Positions 1 to 7,044 are shown, counted from the first letter of the stretch. The stretch: 10,430 nt of DNA from Bordetella parapertussis (GCA_945901665.1 CAMDLJ010000062.1:1-10430), one strand, 5' to 3'. Translations and numbers: made by a program. Notes: a model not told the origin generated them from the letters alone.

Positions 1-194
1 TCAGGGGTGACCAAGGTGGGAATCTTGCCCGTTGGGTTGATCATGATCAGGTCTTCGTTGGTTTTCCCGGCACCCACGGCCGTTGGCACCATTTCAATCT
101 GATCGAGCATGCCTTTTTCTATCGCAGACACCATGACCTTTCGCACAAAAGGTGAAAAAGGTCCGTGCATCAAACGCATCTTGGGGGCTGTCAT
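1..194 (-). CDS. Glutathione S-transferase, N-terminal part (cut by window edge)
   Basis: Only the first 64 codons are inside the window. The translation reads like the thioredoxin-fold N-terminal domain of a cytosolic glutathione S-transferase. A short beta strand (MRLMHG) leads to SPFVRKV at residues 14-20, where Ser14 is in the place of the catalytic or thiol-contacting Ser/Cys of many bacterial GSTs. Helix 1 follows, and then the cis-proline loop GKIPTLV with Pro59, which normally holds the glutathione backbone. The family conjugates or reduces electrophilic substrates with glutathione in the cytoplasm; the actual substrate cannot be read here. The ATG at 194-192 is chosen because AGGAG (plus-strand ctcct, 201-205) lies six bases upstream and the GST fold begins directly after it. 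The all-helical C-terminal domain lies outside the window. The gene is divergent from the MFS gene. Family assignment is solid; subclass is unknown. Confidence 0.85.
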   Translation of the reverse strand, partial: MTAPKMRLMHGPFSPFVRKVMVSAIEKGMLDQIEMVPTAVGAGKTNEDLIMINPTGKIPTLVTP

Positions 195-368
195 GGCTTA
201 CTCCTGAAGGGTGAAAAAACGCCTTCCATCGTAACCAGTGAAGTTCTCTTTGGGCCAGCTCACAGTCATCCACACGACTGGTAAAAACCCGCCGAATTGG
301 TTCGCAAAAGGACAAGTGCGCTGGGGGCGACTGCACCCTGGGCCCCAGCCCATTACAGTGCGCTTGTT
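195..368. promoter_or_regulatory. Divergent intergenic region between GST and MFS genes
   Basis: This stretch separates two divergent genes and must hold both promoters. The only clear signal is the AGGAG ribosome binding site of the GST gene at 201-205 (minus strand). I see no convincing -35/-10 pair on either strand and no strong inverted repeat. The open frame of the MFS gene extends back to a TTG at 297, but the residues encoded between 297 and 368 (Ala, Pro, Trp and Arg-rich, with no membrane character) look like translated spacer. Confidence 0.4.
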
Positions 369-1586
369 TTGACCCATCCCACACCCTCCCCCACTGGGCC
401 CAGTCCCGCCCAAAAGCGCGCCATTTTGCTGCTGTCACTGGCGACCTTCTCCAGCATGGCTGTGCAGCGCATGTGTGACGCCATGCTGCCCGATTTGTCC
501 CGGGTCTTCGATGCACCCATGGCCATGGTGGGCCATGTGATTTCTTTTTACGCCGTGACGCATGGCTTGATGCAATTGATTTACGGCCCGGTGGGAGACC
601 GCTGGGGCAAATACCGGGTGGTGATGCTCACCACTTTGGGTTGCAGTGTGGGGGCTTTGTTGTCCGCCATGAGCCAAGACCTGGATCAATTGGTCACGGC
701 CCGCATCCTCACCGCTTTGTCCTCTGCGGCCATCGTGCCGCTGGCGCTGGCCTGGGTGGGCGACCAAGTGCCCTATGCACAACGGCAAGAAACCCTGGCG
801 CGCGTGGGCTTGGGCACCATGTTGGGCATCACGGCCGGTCAATGGATGGGTGGTTTGATCACCGACAACTTGGGCTGGCGCTGGGCTTTTGTCGGCATGT
901 CGGTGCTTTTTGCCTGTGTGGCTGCGCTGCTGTGGCGCGAGGAAAAACAAGTTGCTGCAAGCACCCTCCCAGTCCATGGAAAAACCGGTTTTGCGCAGCA
1001 AACCGCCGAAGTTTTTCGCACCGCCTGGGCGCGCACAGTACTGCTGATCGCCCTGCTCGAGGGGGCCACCGTTTTCGGTCTGCTGACCATCACCGCCGCC
1101 CACTTGCACCACACCCACGGGCTGTCACTGACGTGGGCCGGTGGCACCAGTGCCTTGTTTGGCTTGGGTGGCATGTTGTTCATGGGCACGGCAAAACCCA
1201 CCATTCAGCGCTTGGGAGAGGTCAATATGGCGCGATTGGGGGGCGCGCTTTTGGTTTTGTCGTTTGGGGTGATTGCTTTCTCTCCTTGGTGGATATTGGC
1301 GATACCCGCTTGTTTTTTCACTGGCTATGGCTTTGCCATGTTCCACAACACCTTGCAAGCCAAAGCCACCCAAATGGCCCCCCAGGCCCGCGGTACAGCC
1401 GTGACCTTGTTTGCCAGTGGCTTGTTTCTGGGTCAGTCCGTTGGCGTGAGTACAGTGACCCAATTTGTGGACCGCCTGGGCTCGGTCCAGGTGATGGCGA
1501 TTGCCGATGCTTGCTTGGTGGCGGTGGTGCTGTTTTTTGCCCATCAACTCAAGTTGCGCAATGCCACCGACTTGGATCGCATTTAA
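369..1586 (+). CDS. MFS transporter (DHA1/exporter-like), probable TTG start
   Basis: The protein is about 405 residues, very hydrophobic and consistent with twelve membrane helices, the usual size of a major facilitator superfamily permease. The MFS signature between helices 2 and 3 is clear: YGPVGDRWGKYR at residues 72-83 of this model, a good match to the G-x-x-x-D-R-x-G-[RK] motif A, with the conserved Asp and Arg. An early charged pair (RMCDAMLPDLS) in the first helix and a proline/glycine-rich stretch in the fifth are typical of drug/H+ antiporter-like (DHA1) members, so proton-coupled efflux of a small molecule across the inner membrane is the best guess. Substrate is unknown. No ATG exists before helix 1 in this frame, so the start must be non-ATG. 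TTG at 369 leaves a 16-residue cytoplasmic tail; TTG at 297 is the alternative. Neither has a good Shine-Dalgarno. Family confident, start uncertain. Confidence 0.8.
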   Translation: MTHPTPSPTGPSPAQKRAILLLSLATFSSMAVQRMCDAMLPDLSRVFDAPMAMVGHVISFYAVTHGLMQLIYGPVGDRWGKYRVVMLTTLGCSVGALLSAMSQDLDQLVTARILTALSSAAIVPLALAWVGDQVPYAQRQETLARVGLGTMLGITAGQWMGGLITDNLGWRWAFVGMSVLFACVAALLWREEKQVAASTLPVHGKTGFAQQTAEVFRTAWARTVLLIALLEGATVFGLLTITAAHLHHTHGLSLTWAGGTSALFGLGGMLFMGTAKPTIQRLGEVNMARLGGALLVLSFGVIAFSPWWILAIPACFFTGYGFAMFHNTLQAKATQMAPQARGTAVTLFASGLFLGQSVGVSTVTQFVDRLGSVQVMAIADACLVAVVLFFAHQLKLRNATDLDRI

Positions 1587-1757
1587 GCCCCCTCCTCTGC
1601 AGCCATAGCGCTTCAACCGCAAGCCAGTTGATGGCGCAAGGGTTTGCCCGATTCAATTGGGCGCCCCTTTCGTTTTGCAAAAGAGGAAGTTTGATAGACT
1701 ACACCGCCCATTTGCAATGACCTGTGGGTCGTTCCATCTATTGCTTTAGGAGACACC
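1587..1757 (+). promoter_or_regulatory. Intergenic region with probable promoter of the liv-type operon
   Basis: The 171 bases between the MFS stop and the binding protein start should hold the promoter of the ABC importer operon. A -10-like TAGACT at 1695-1700 lies downstream of TTGCAA at 1675-1680, but the 14-base spacing is short, so this is only a candidate. A small GC palindrome, GGGCGCCC, lies at about 1659-1666, just upstream, and could be part of an operator. The clear signal is the AGGAG ribosome binding site at about 1748-1752. No strong terminator for the MFS gene was seen. Confidence 0.35.
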
Positions 1758-2951
1758 ATGAAATTCAATGCGTCCATTTGCGCGGGTTTGGTTGCAACGC
1801 TCATCAGCATTGCTACGCCCGCCATGTCACAAACCATCAAAATTGGTTTCATCAGCTCTTACAGCGGCGCAGCAGCAGCCCAGGGCGACCAATTGGACAA
1901 GGGCGTCAAGCTGTTCATGAAGCTCAATGGCGACAAGTTGCCCCCGGGCGTCAAGATAGAGTTGATCACCCGTGACGACACCGGCCCCAACCCGGATGTG
2001 GCCAAGCGCGTGGCACAAGAATTGATCGTGCGCGACAAGGTTCAAATCCTCACCGGCTTGGTCTGGACCCCCAACATGGCGGCGATCGCGCCCTTGACCA
2101 CCGAAGCCAAGGTGCCTTTTGTCAGCATGAATGCCGCCGGTGCGCGCATCATGAACAACGCCCCTTACATGGCCCGCGTGTCATTCACCTTGTGGCAATC
2201 GTCCTATCCGCTGGGCCAGTGGGCGGCCAAAAAATACAAGCGTGCCTACACCGCCGTGAGCGATTTCGCGCCTGGCCATGAGGCGGAAGAAGGCTTTATC
2301 AAGGGCTTCAAAGAAGGTGGCGGCGAGATTGTGGGCAGCCTGCGCGTTCCCTTGGCCAACCCCGACTTTGTACCGTTCATGCAGCGCATCAAAGATGCCA
2401 AGCCGGAAGTTGTTTTTGGCTTCAACCCTGCGGGCAAAGCGGCCACTGGCATGATGAAAGCCTATGCCGACCTCGACCTGGCCAAAGCCGGCGTCAAATA
2501 CATTGGCACGGGCGACATCGTGACCGATGACGAACTGCCCAATATGGGTGATGTGGCCTTGGGTGTGACCACGGTACACCACTACTCGGCGCATTCAGAT
2601 CGCCCTGCCAACAAAGCTTTTGTGGCTGCCTACAAAAAGGAATTTGGCGAAAACCTCAACCCCAGCTTCATGGCCGTGGGTGCTTGGGATGCCATGGATG
2701 CGATCTTCCACGCCATCCGCGAGCAAGGTGGAAAGGTTGACCCCGACAAAACCATGGAAGCGCTGAAAAAATGGCGCAATCCCAACAGCCCACGCGGCAT
2801 GGTCTCCATCGACCCCGATACCCGCGACGTGATCAACCCAGAGTACCTGCGTGAAGTGCGCAAAGTCGGTGGCAAGTTGGCCAATGTCGAGCTGGAAACC
2901 CTTAGCACCGGCCTCAAAGACCCCATGAAAGAAGCCGACAAGAAGAAGTGA
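1758..2951 (+). CDS. livK: Branched-chain amino acid/amide ABC transporter, periplasmic substrate-binding protein
   Basis: The 397-residue protein starts at an ATG with AGGAG a few bases upstream. It has a classical signal peptide: Lys2, a hydrophobic core over residues 7-22, and a likely cut after Ala-Met-Ser (residue 24), before QTIKIGFISSYSG. The mature part is a type I periplasmic binding fold of the Peripla_BP_6/LivK group. Visible features are the opening strand IKIGFISSYSG, the DDTGPNPDVAKRVAQELI segment of the first lobe, the VQILTGLVWTPNMAAIAP loop with VPFVSMNAAG (ligand-side loops in this family), and a second lobe with FGFNPAGKAA. It would capture the solute in the periplasm and deliver it to the two permeases encoded next. 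The ligand may be an amino acid, an amide such as urea, or a small aromatic or aliphatic acid; the sequence does not decide. The symbol states family and position, not proven leucine binding. A terminator-like hairpin follows the stop codon. Confidence 0.85.
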   Translation: MKFNASICAGLVATLISIATPAMSQTIKIGFISSYSGAAAAQGDQLDKGVKLFMKLNGDKLPPGVKIELITRDDTGPNPDVAKRVAQELIVRDKVQILTGLVWTPNMAAIAPLTTEAKVPFVSMNAAGARIMNNAPYMARVSFTLWQSSYPLGQWAAKKYKRAYTAVSDFAPGHEAEEGFIKGFKEGGGEIVGSLRVPLANPDFVPFMQRIKDAKPEVVFGFNPAGKAATGMMKAYADLDLAKAGVKYIGTGDIVTDDELPNMGDVALGVTTVHHYSAHSDRPANKAFVAAYKKEFGENLNPSFMAVGAWDAMDAIFHAIREQGGKVDPDKTMEALKKWRNPNSPRGMVSIDPDTRDVINPEYLREVRKVGGKLANVELETLSTGLKDPMKEADKKK

Positions 2952-2959
2952 TGTCCATT

Positions 2960-3003
2960 CGCCAGCGCACCGCTTTGAGCGGTGGGCTGGCGTTTGTTTT
3001 CTT
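2960..3003 (+). terminator. Terminator-like hairpin between livK and livH (probable attenuator or mRNA stabiliser)
   Basis: A strong inverted repeat begins eight bases after the livK stop codon. CGCCAGC (2960-2966) pairs with GCTGGCG (2986-2992), and CACCGC (2968-2973) pairs with GCGGTG (2979-2984). The two helices are separated by one G-G mismatch and closed by the loop TTTGA. The stem is followed at once by TTTGTTTTCTT (2993-3003), which abuts the livH ATG. This has the shape of an intrinsic terminator, but it lies inside an operon. The likely role, by analogy with other binding-protein-dependent importers, is partial termination or 3' protection of the livK message, so that binding protein outnumbers the membrane components. 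The structure is seen directly; the function is inferred. Confidence 0.75.
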
Positions 3004-3879
3004 ATGGAAGCCTTTCTCTCATCCCTGGTCAGCGTTGCTTTTCACGGCGTGGCCTATGGGATGATTCTTTATGTCATCTCGGTGGGCCTGTCGGTCACCA
3101 TGGGCTTGATGGGTTTCACCAACCTCGCCCACGGTGTGTTTGCCATGGCGGGTGGTTATGTGTTGGTCACCGCCTTGTCCAAATGGGATGTCCCTTTCCC
3201 CCTGGCTTTGCTGCTGGCTTTTGCGCTGGTGGCGCTGGTCAGCTTGGTGCTCGAGCGCTTGTTGTACGCTCGTTTGTATGGGGCTGTGGAGCTCGAGCAG
3301 GTGCTGCTGACCATTGGCCTGATCTTCATGTCCGTGGCCGTGGCGCGGCTGATTTTTGGCACCTTACAGCAACCGGTGGTTTTGCCCGAATACCTCAAGG
3401 GGCAGTTTTCCCTCTTAGGCCGAGATTTCCCTGCTTATCGTGTATTTTTGATTTTGTTCAGCGCCGGCATCATCGCCACCCTCTGGTTTGGTGTGGAGCG
3501 CACGATTTGGGGTGCCAAAGTGCGCGCGGCGGTGGACAACCGGGCCATGGCGCAATCCATTGGCATCAACACCCGACGCTTGTTCGCCATCACCTTTGCC
3601 GTGGGCAGCGGCTTGGCAGGTTTGGGCGGCGCCCTGGGGGCAGAGATTGTGGCCATTCAGCCCACCTACCCGTTTGAACAGTTGGTGTACTTTTTGATCG
3701 TGGTCTCGGTCGGTGGCCTGGGCAGCCTGCGTGGGCCGTTCGTTGCGGCGCTGTTGATCGGCATCACCGATACCGCCTGCAAATACTGGTTGCCGCAATT
3801 TGGCGCTTTCTTTATTTACATCGCCACCATTGGTTTGCTGCTGTGGCGACCTGCTGGATTGTTTGGAAAACGCACATGA
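3004..3879 (+). CDS. livH: Branched-chain amino acid-type ABC transporter, permease H
   Basis: The protein has 291 residues, the normal length for LivH (Pfam BPD_transp_2), and is almost entirely hydrophobic with about eight membrane helices. Family landmarks include the N-terminal helix with FHGVAYGMILYVISVGLSV. Next comes GLMGFTNLAHGVFAMAGGYV, the highly conserved N-[FL]-A-H-G region of Liv permeases. A cytoplasmic loop before SIGINTRRLFAITFAVGSG contains the segment that couples to the ATPase. The conserved VSVGGLGSLRGPFVAALLIG lies near the C-terminus. It forms the inner-membrane channel with the M permease. The ATG at 3004 matches the usual N-terminus of the family, although it has no Shine-Dalgarno and follows directly on the T-tract of the preceding hairpin. 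Initiation may depend on coupling or on structure. Its stop codon overlaps the next gene's start (ATGA). Confidence 0.9.
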   Translation: MEAFLSSLVSVAFHGVAYGMILYVISVGLSVTMGLMGFTNLAHGVFAMAGGYVLVTALSKWDVPFPLALLLAFALVALVSLVLERLLYARLYGAVELEQVLLTIGLIFMSVAVARLIFGTLQQPVVLPEYLKGQFSLLGRDFPAYRVFLILFSAGIIATLWFGVERTIWGAKVRAAVDNRAMAQSIGINTRRLFAITFAVGSGLAGLGGALGAEIVAIQPTYPFEQLVYFLIVVSVGGLGSLRGPFVAALLIGITDTACKYWLPQFGAFFIYIATIGLLLWRPAGLFGKRT

Positions 3880-4853
3880 GCCAGCACGTGGGATACAACG
3901 CCAACCCCAGCCTGCGCTGGACCGAAAGCCTGCCCTGGTTGGCCGCTGGCTTGGCGTTTTTTCTGTTGCCTGAATACCTGTCGCTGGGTGCGCGCATCCT
4001 CACCTATATCTTGTTTGCCTTGTCGCTGGACTTGATCATTGGCTACGCCGGCATCATCACCTTGGGCCATGCGGCTTTTTTTGGCCTTGGGGCCTATGTG
4101 ACAGGCATCATGTCGGCCAAGCTGGGATTTCATGACCCCATCATCCAACTGCTCACCAGCGGCGTGGTGGCCGGTTTATTGGGCTTGGCCACCGGTGCCA
4201 TCATCTTGCGCATGCACGGACTGACGCAACTCATGCTGACCCTGGCGATTGCCGCGCTTTGCCTGGAGGTGGCCAACAAAGCCACGCCCATCACTGGCGG
4301 GGCCGATGGCTTATCCGGGGTGGTCATTGCGCCCATTTTGGGATTGTTTGCCTTTGACATGTTTGGCAAAACCGCTTATTTGTGGTGCCTGTTCTTGTTG
4401 TTCATCGCTTGGTGGCTGGTTCGCCGTTTGATTTACGCCCCATTCGGCGTCTCTCTCACGGGTATTCGTGAAAACAGCTTGCGCATGCACGCCATTGGGG
4501 CGCCTGTGGATGCACGCTTGCGCAAGGTCTACACCTTGTCGGCCGTCATGGCTGGCATGGCCGGCGCCTTGCTGACCCAAACCAACCAATTTGTGGGTCT
4601 CAATGTGCTGGGTTTTGAACCCTCGGGGGAGCTGCTGGTGATGCTCATCTTGGGTGGGGTGGGACGCTTGTACGGCGCCTTTGTCGGGCCCTTGGTGTTT
4701 TTGGTGGCCCAAGATTTCTTGGCCAAGAAATTCCCCGAATACTGGTATTTCGGCATTGGTCTGATGCTGGTGCTGGTGGTGTTGTTTGCGCGCGGCGGCA
4801 TTTTGGGTTTGATCGATGGCTGGGTGGCTCGCTTCAAAGGGAAAACCACATGA
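3876..4853 (+). CDS. livM: Branched-chain amino acid-type ABC transporter, permease M
   Basis: This is the second permease of the importer, 325 residues from the ATG at 3876. That ATG overlaps the livH stop as ATGA, a sign of translational coupling. The open frame extends upstream to a GTG at 3843, but this would run deep into livH and add non-family residues. The LivM signature GYAGIITLGHAAFFGLGAY lies around residues 56-74. The cytoplasmic ATPase-coupling loop reads GIRENSLRMHAIGAP and is followed by YTLSAVMAGMAGAL. The late glycine-rich helix LILGGVGRLYGAFVGPLVF is also typical. Roughly eight to ten membrane helices are expected. The hydrophilic N-terminal tail of about 18 residues is short, as in many betaproteobacterial LivM proteins. 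It pairs with LivH to form the translocation pore, powered by the two ATPases that follow. Confidence 0.9.
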   Translation: MSQHVGYNANPSLRWTESLPWLAAGLAFFLLPEYLSLGARILTYILFALSLDLIIGYAGIITLGHAAFFGLGAYVTGIMSAKLGFHDPIIQLLTSGVVAGLLGLATGAIILRMHGLTQLMLTLAIAALCLEVANKATPITGGADGLSGVVIAPILGLFAFDMFGKTAYLWCLFLLFIAWWLVRRLIYAPFGVSLTGIRENSLRMHAIGAPVDARLRKVYTLSAVMAGMAGALLTQTNQFVGLNVLGFEPSGELLVMLILGGVGRLYGAFVGPLVFLVAQDFLAKKFPEYWYFGIGLMLVLVVLFARGGILGLIDGWVARFKGKTT

Positions 4854-5599
4854 GCAGCGTGCTCGAAACCCGGAGCCTGTGCAAAAGCTTTGGCGCTTTG
4901 ACAGTGGCCGATCAAATCAATTTCCGGCTGGAAGCCGGTTCACGCCATGCGCTGATTGGGCCCAACGGTGCGGGCAAAACCACCTTCGTTAATTTGCTCA
5001 CGGGCAGGTTGACACCGACATCTGGTCAAGTGTGGATTGGCGGGCAAGACGTGACCGCCCTGCCCCAAGCCGAGCGGGTACGCCTTGGACTGGGGCGCAC
5101 CTTTCAAATCAATAGCTTGTTCAAAAAAATGTCGGTGCTCGACAACGTGGCCTTGGGTGTGGCCGAGCGCTTGAAAGTGGCCGACAAACTCTGGCAACCA
5201 GCGCGTGCATTCAAAGCCGTGCGCGATGAGTCCATGGCTTTATTGGAGATGCTGGGCATTGCAGCCGATGCGGGCTTGCGCATCACCGATTTGCCCTACG
5301 GCAAACAACGTTTGGTCGAAATTGCCATTGCGCTGGGCCTGCAACCCAAGGTGCTGTTGCTCGATGAGCCCGCGGCAGGCGTGCCATCGATGGAATCGGA
5401 CCGCATCTTGCAAGCGCTCGATGCATTGCCTGCAGACATTGCCATTCTCATCATTGAGCATGACATGGACTTGGTGTTTCGCTTTGCCAAGCGCATCACC
5501 GTGCTGGTGCAAGGCGAGGTGTTGTGCGAGGGGACTCCCCAAGAAATTGCCGCCGACAAACGCGTGCACCAGGTTTACTTGGGAGAGCAAAATGACTGA
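4850..5599 (+). CDS. livG: Branched-chain amino acid-type ABC transporter, ATP-binding protein G
   Basis: This cytoplasmic ATPase of 249 residues starts at an ATG overlapping the livM stop (ATGA). All ABC motifs are present: Walker A GPNGAGKTT (37-45), Q-loop Gln86 in RTFQINSLF, the signature LPYGKQR (148-154), Walker B VLLLDEP with Asp172 and catalytic Glu173, and the switch His204 in IIEHDMD. The signature is YGKQR rather than the standard SGGQ, as is normal for LivG-type ATPases of this transporter class. The insertion around residues 105-125, between the Q-loop and the signature, also fits LivG better than LivF. It would form the heterodimeric motor with the following protein. Subunit family is clear; the transported solute is not. 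Confidence 0.9.
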   Translation: MSSVLETRSLCKSFGALTVADQINFRLEAGSRHALIGPNGAGKTTFVNLLTGRLTPTSGQVWIGGQDVTALPQAERVRLGLGRTFQINSLFKKMSVLDNVALGVAERLKVADKLWQPARAFKAVRDESMALLEMLGIAADAGLRITDLPYGKQRLVEIAIALGLQPKVLLLDEPAAGVPSMESDRILQALDALPADIAILIIEHDMDLVFRFAKRITVLVQGEVLCEGTPQEIAADKRVHQVYLGEQND

Positions 5600-6308
5600 A
5601 TCCAGCGCCCCCTTGGCCCTGCGCTTGCAAGGCGTGCGTGCTGGCTACGGCGAAACCGTGGTTTTGGAAGACATCAGCTTTGATGTGCCAGAGCGAGGTG
5701 CGCTGGCTTTGCTGGGTCGCAACGGGGTGGGCAAAACCACTTTGTTGGCCACCTTGATGGGGCACACCCAATTGCATGGCGGTCGGATTGAATGCCGTGG
5801 CCAATCGATCGAACGTTTGCCTGTACACGACAGGTCACGCCTGGGCATCGGCTATGTGCCCCAAACCCGCGACATTTTCCCCTCCCTGAGCATCGAAGAA
5901 AACCTGCAAGTTGCCGCGCGCAAAGGCCGCTGGCCCATGGAGCGGGTGTATGAACTCTTCCCCCGACTGGCCGAGCGGCGCAGCCACATGGGCAACCAAA
6001 TATCGGGGGGCGAGCAACAAATGCTATCGATCGGGCGTGCCCTGATGGGTGACCCAGCCATCTTGCTGTTGGACGAACCCATGGAAGGCCTGGCACCCAT
6101 CATTGTCGAAATGCTGATGCAAGCCCTGATCCGCTTGATTCGCGAGGAAGCCTTGACCGTGGTGCTGGTGGAGCAATCGGCCAAGCTGGCCTTGCAAGTC
6201 ACCGAAGATGTGCTGGTGCTCAGCCGGGGGCGCATCATTCACAGCGGCAAGAGCGCCGAGTTGTTGGCCCAACCTGATCGGTTGGCGCAACTCATCGTGG
6301 CCCACTGA
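5592..6308 (+). CDS. livF: Branched-chain amino acid-type ABC transporter, ATP-binding protein F
   Basis: The start at 5592 gives 238 residues, the typical LivF length. It overlaps the end of livG by eight bases and has GGGAGAG a few bases upstream. The frame stays open far upstream, but that is an out-of-frame reading of livG. Motifs are Walker A GRNGVGKTT (42-50), Q-loop Gln91 in YVPQTRDIFPSLSIEENL, a complete signature SGGEQQ (138-143), and Walker B ILLLDEP with Asp161 and Glu162, continuing as MEGLAPIIVE. The switch histidine is replaced by Gln in LVEQSAKLAL. This exchange is the rule in LivF proteins, so it is not a defect. It is the second half of the cytoplasmic ATPase pair and ends the operon. 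No terminator is visible after it, so the small downstream gene may be partly co-transcribed. Confidence 0.9.
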   Translation: MTESSAPLALRLQGVRAGYGETVVLEDISFDVPERGALALLGRNGVGKTTLLATLMGHTQLHGGRIECRGQSIERLPVHDRSRLGIGYVPQTRDIFPSLSIEENLQVAARKGRWPMERVYELFPRLAERRSHMGNQISGGEQQMLSIGRALMGDPAILLLDEPMEGLAPIIVEMLMQALIRLIREEALTVVLVEQSAKLALQVTEDVLVLSRGRIIHSGKSAELLAQPDRLAQLIVAH

Positions 6309-6340
6309 ACGCACCCACCCCAGGGCCCCAGCCAGCCCGA

Positions 6341-6352
6341 TAAAATCAGTCC
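6341..6352 (+). promoter_or_regulatory. Possible -10 element directly before the small membrane protein gene
   Basis: TAAAAT at 6341-6346, inside CGATAAAATC, resembles a sigma-70 -10 box. It lies six bases before the ATG at 6353, and no Shine-Dalgarno is present between them. If used, transcription would begin at or very near the A of the ATG, giving a leaderless message. No -35 box is visible at the expected distance, so this is tentative. Confidence 0.3.
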
Positions 6353-6586
6353 ATGAGCGATACCGCCCAGGCTCCCCAGACCGCATTGCCCAAAACTTTA
6401 AACCACAACGCATTTGTGTTGGGCGTATTTTTTTTGTTTGTGGGCTTTTCAACGCTGTTCATCGACGCCCAACAACTGCGACAAAACGCGCTGTTCATTC
6501 TTTTGCAAGGCCTGTCCTTTGCAGCCGGTGGGACATTCCTCTGTGCATGGCTGCGCTACATTCGCCGACCCCGCTCTAGGACCTGA
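6353..6586 (+). CDS. Small two-helix membrane protein, unknown function
   Basis: The 77-residue open frame starts at an ATG 44 bases after livF. After a polar N-terminus of about 19 residues it shows two hydrophobic stretches. The first is about residues 20-38 (FVLGVFFLFVGFSTLFI) and the second about 46-66 (LFILLQGLSFAAGGTFLCAW), joined by a polar turn DAQQLRQ. The C-terminus is strongly basic (RYIRRPRSR), which by the positive-inside rule puts both ends in the cytoplasm. I do not recognise a family. It has no clear Shine-Dalgarno. It may be read through from the liv operon or come from its own promoter as a leaderless message. The coherent two-helix pattern and basic tail favour a real gene over chance, but this is not certain. 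It converges on the next gene with a 60-base gap. Confidence 0.5.
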   Translation: MSDTAQAPQTALPKTLNHNAFVLGVFFLFVGFSTLFIDAQQLRQNALFILLQGLSFAAGGTFLCAWLRYIRRPRSRT

Positions 6587-6646
6587 GCGCCCACCGGCGC
6601 ACCTGAGCCGTCCCCATTGGGCAAACACCAGCCAGCTTTGGGATGG

Positions 6647-7006
6647 CTACAGGTTGTGATAAGCCGATTTGTGGACCAAGCAAAAGTCTTTCAATCCCAC
6701 CATGTTTTTTTGCTCGGTGGTGTTGGCATACACCTCCGCTTGGATGCGATCTTGCTCCTTTTGGTTCACCTTGCTCACGCATTTGCGTTTTTTAAACGTG
6801 TCTTTGAAGCGTTCGGACACATCGCCTTTGAAGCTGCACATTTTTTCAATGGTTTCATTGAACGCGGCGTTGCGCATGATGCGCACACAGGTGTGGGTCA
6901 AACCATCCGCCGGTTTCTGGGACCAAGCGGGCATGCTCAAGCCAAGACCCAAAAGGGCCCATGGGAGCCAGCGCAAGATACCGAACCAGCGCTTGCCAGC
7001 CCGCAC
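6647..7006 (-). CDS. Small exported four-cysteine protein, unknown function
   Basis: The minus-strand frame ends in TAG at 6649-6647. Starting at GTG 7006 it encodes 119 residues. A signal peptide is evident: a basic n-region (RAGKRWFGILR), the hydrophobic core WLPWALLGLGLSM, and a likely cut after PAWS, before QKPADG. The mature part, about 90 residues, is hydrophilic and mostly helical in character. It carries four cysteines spread through it (in THTCVRIM, EKMCSFKG, KRKCVSK and DFCLVH), suggesting two disulfide bonds in the periplasm. I know no family for it. A longer reading from ATG 7057 adds 17 residues but has no ribosome binding site. It would also start between the -10 box and the first base of the divergent tRNA gene, so I prefer the GTG, which has AGGG nine bases upstream. 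The plus-strand frame over the same bases is His/Ala-rich and looks like a shadow. Confidence 0.6.
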   Translation of the reverse strand: MRAGKRWFGILRWLPWALLGLGLSMPAWSQKPADGLTHTCVRIMRNAAFNETIEKMCSFKGDVSERFKDTFKKRKCVSKVNQKEQDRIQAEVYANTTEQKNMVGLKDFCLVHKSAYHNL

Positions 7007-7044
7007 GCAAACAGACCCTGGGTTTTGAGCAAGAAAGGGACCGC

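Noticed and set aside
435..1118. 227-codon minus-strand open frame antisense to the MFS gene
   Set aside because: It is rich in Gln, His and Gly, has no recognisable domain or ribosome binding site, and lies opposite a well-supported gene.
641..1720. 359-codon plus-strand open frame overlapping the MFS gene
   Set aside because: It lies in another frame of a clear MFS protein and is rich in His, Arg, Cys and Trp with no domain character; it is a shadow of GC-rich coding DNA.
5205..5591. N-terminal extension of livF into livG
   Set aside because: The extra 129 residues are Cys/Pro/Trp-rich and out of frame with livG; the ATG at 5592 gives the normal LivF length and a ribosome binding site.
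6587..6646. AGCCA/TGGCT repeat between the two convergent genes as a terminator
   Set aside because: There are only five pairs around a nine-base loop and no T-tract on either strand.
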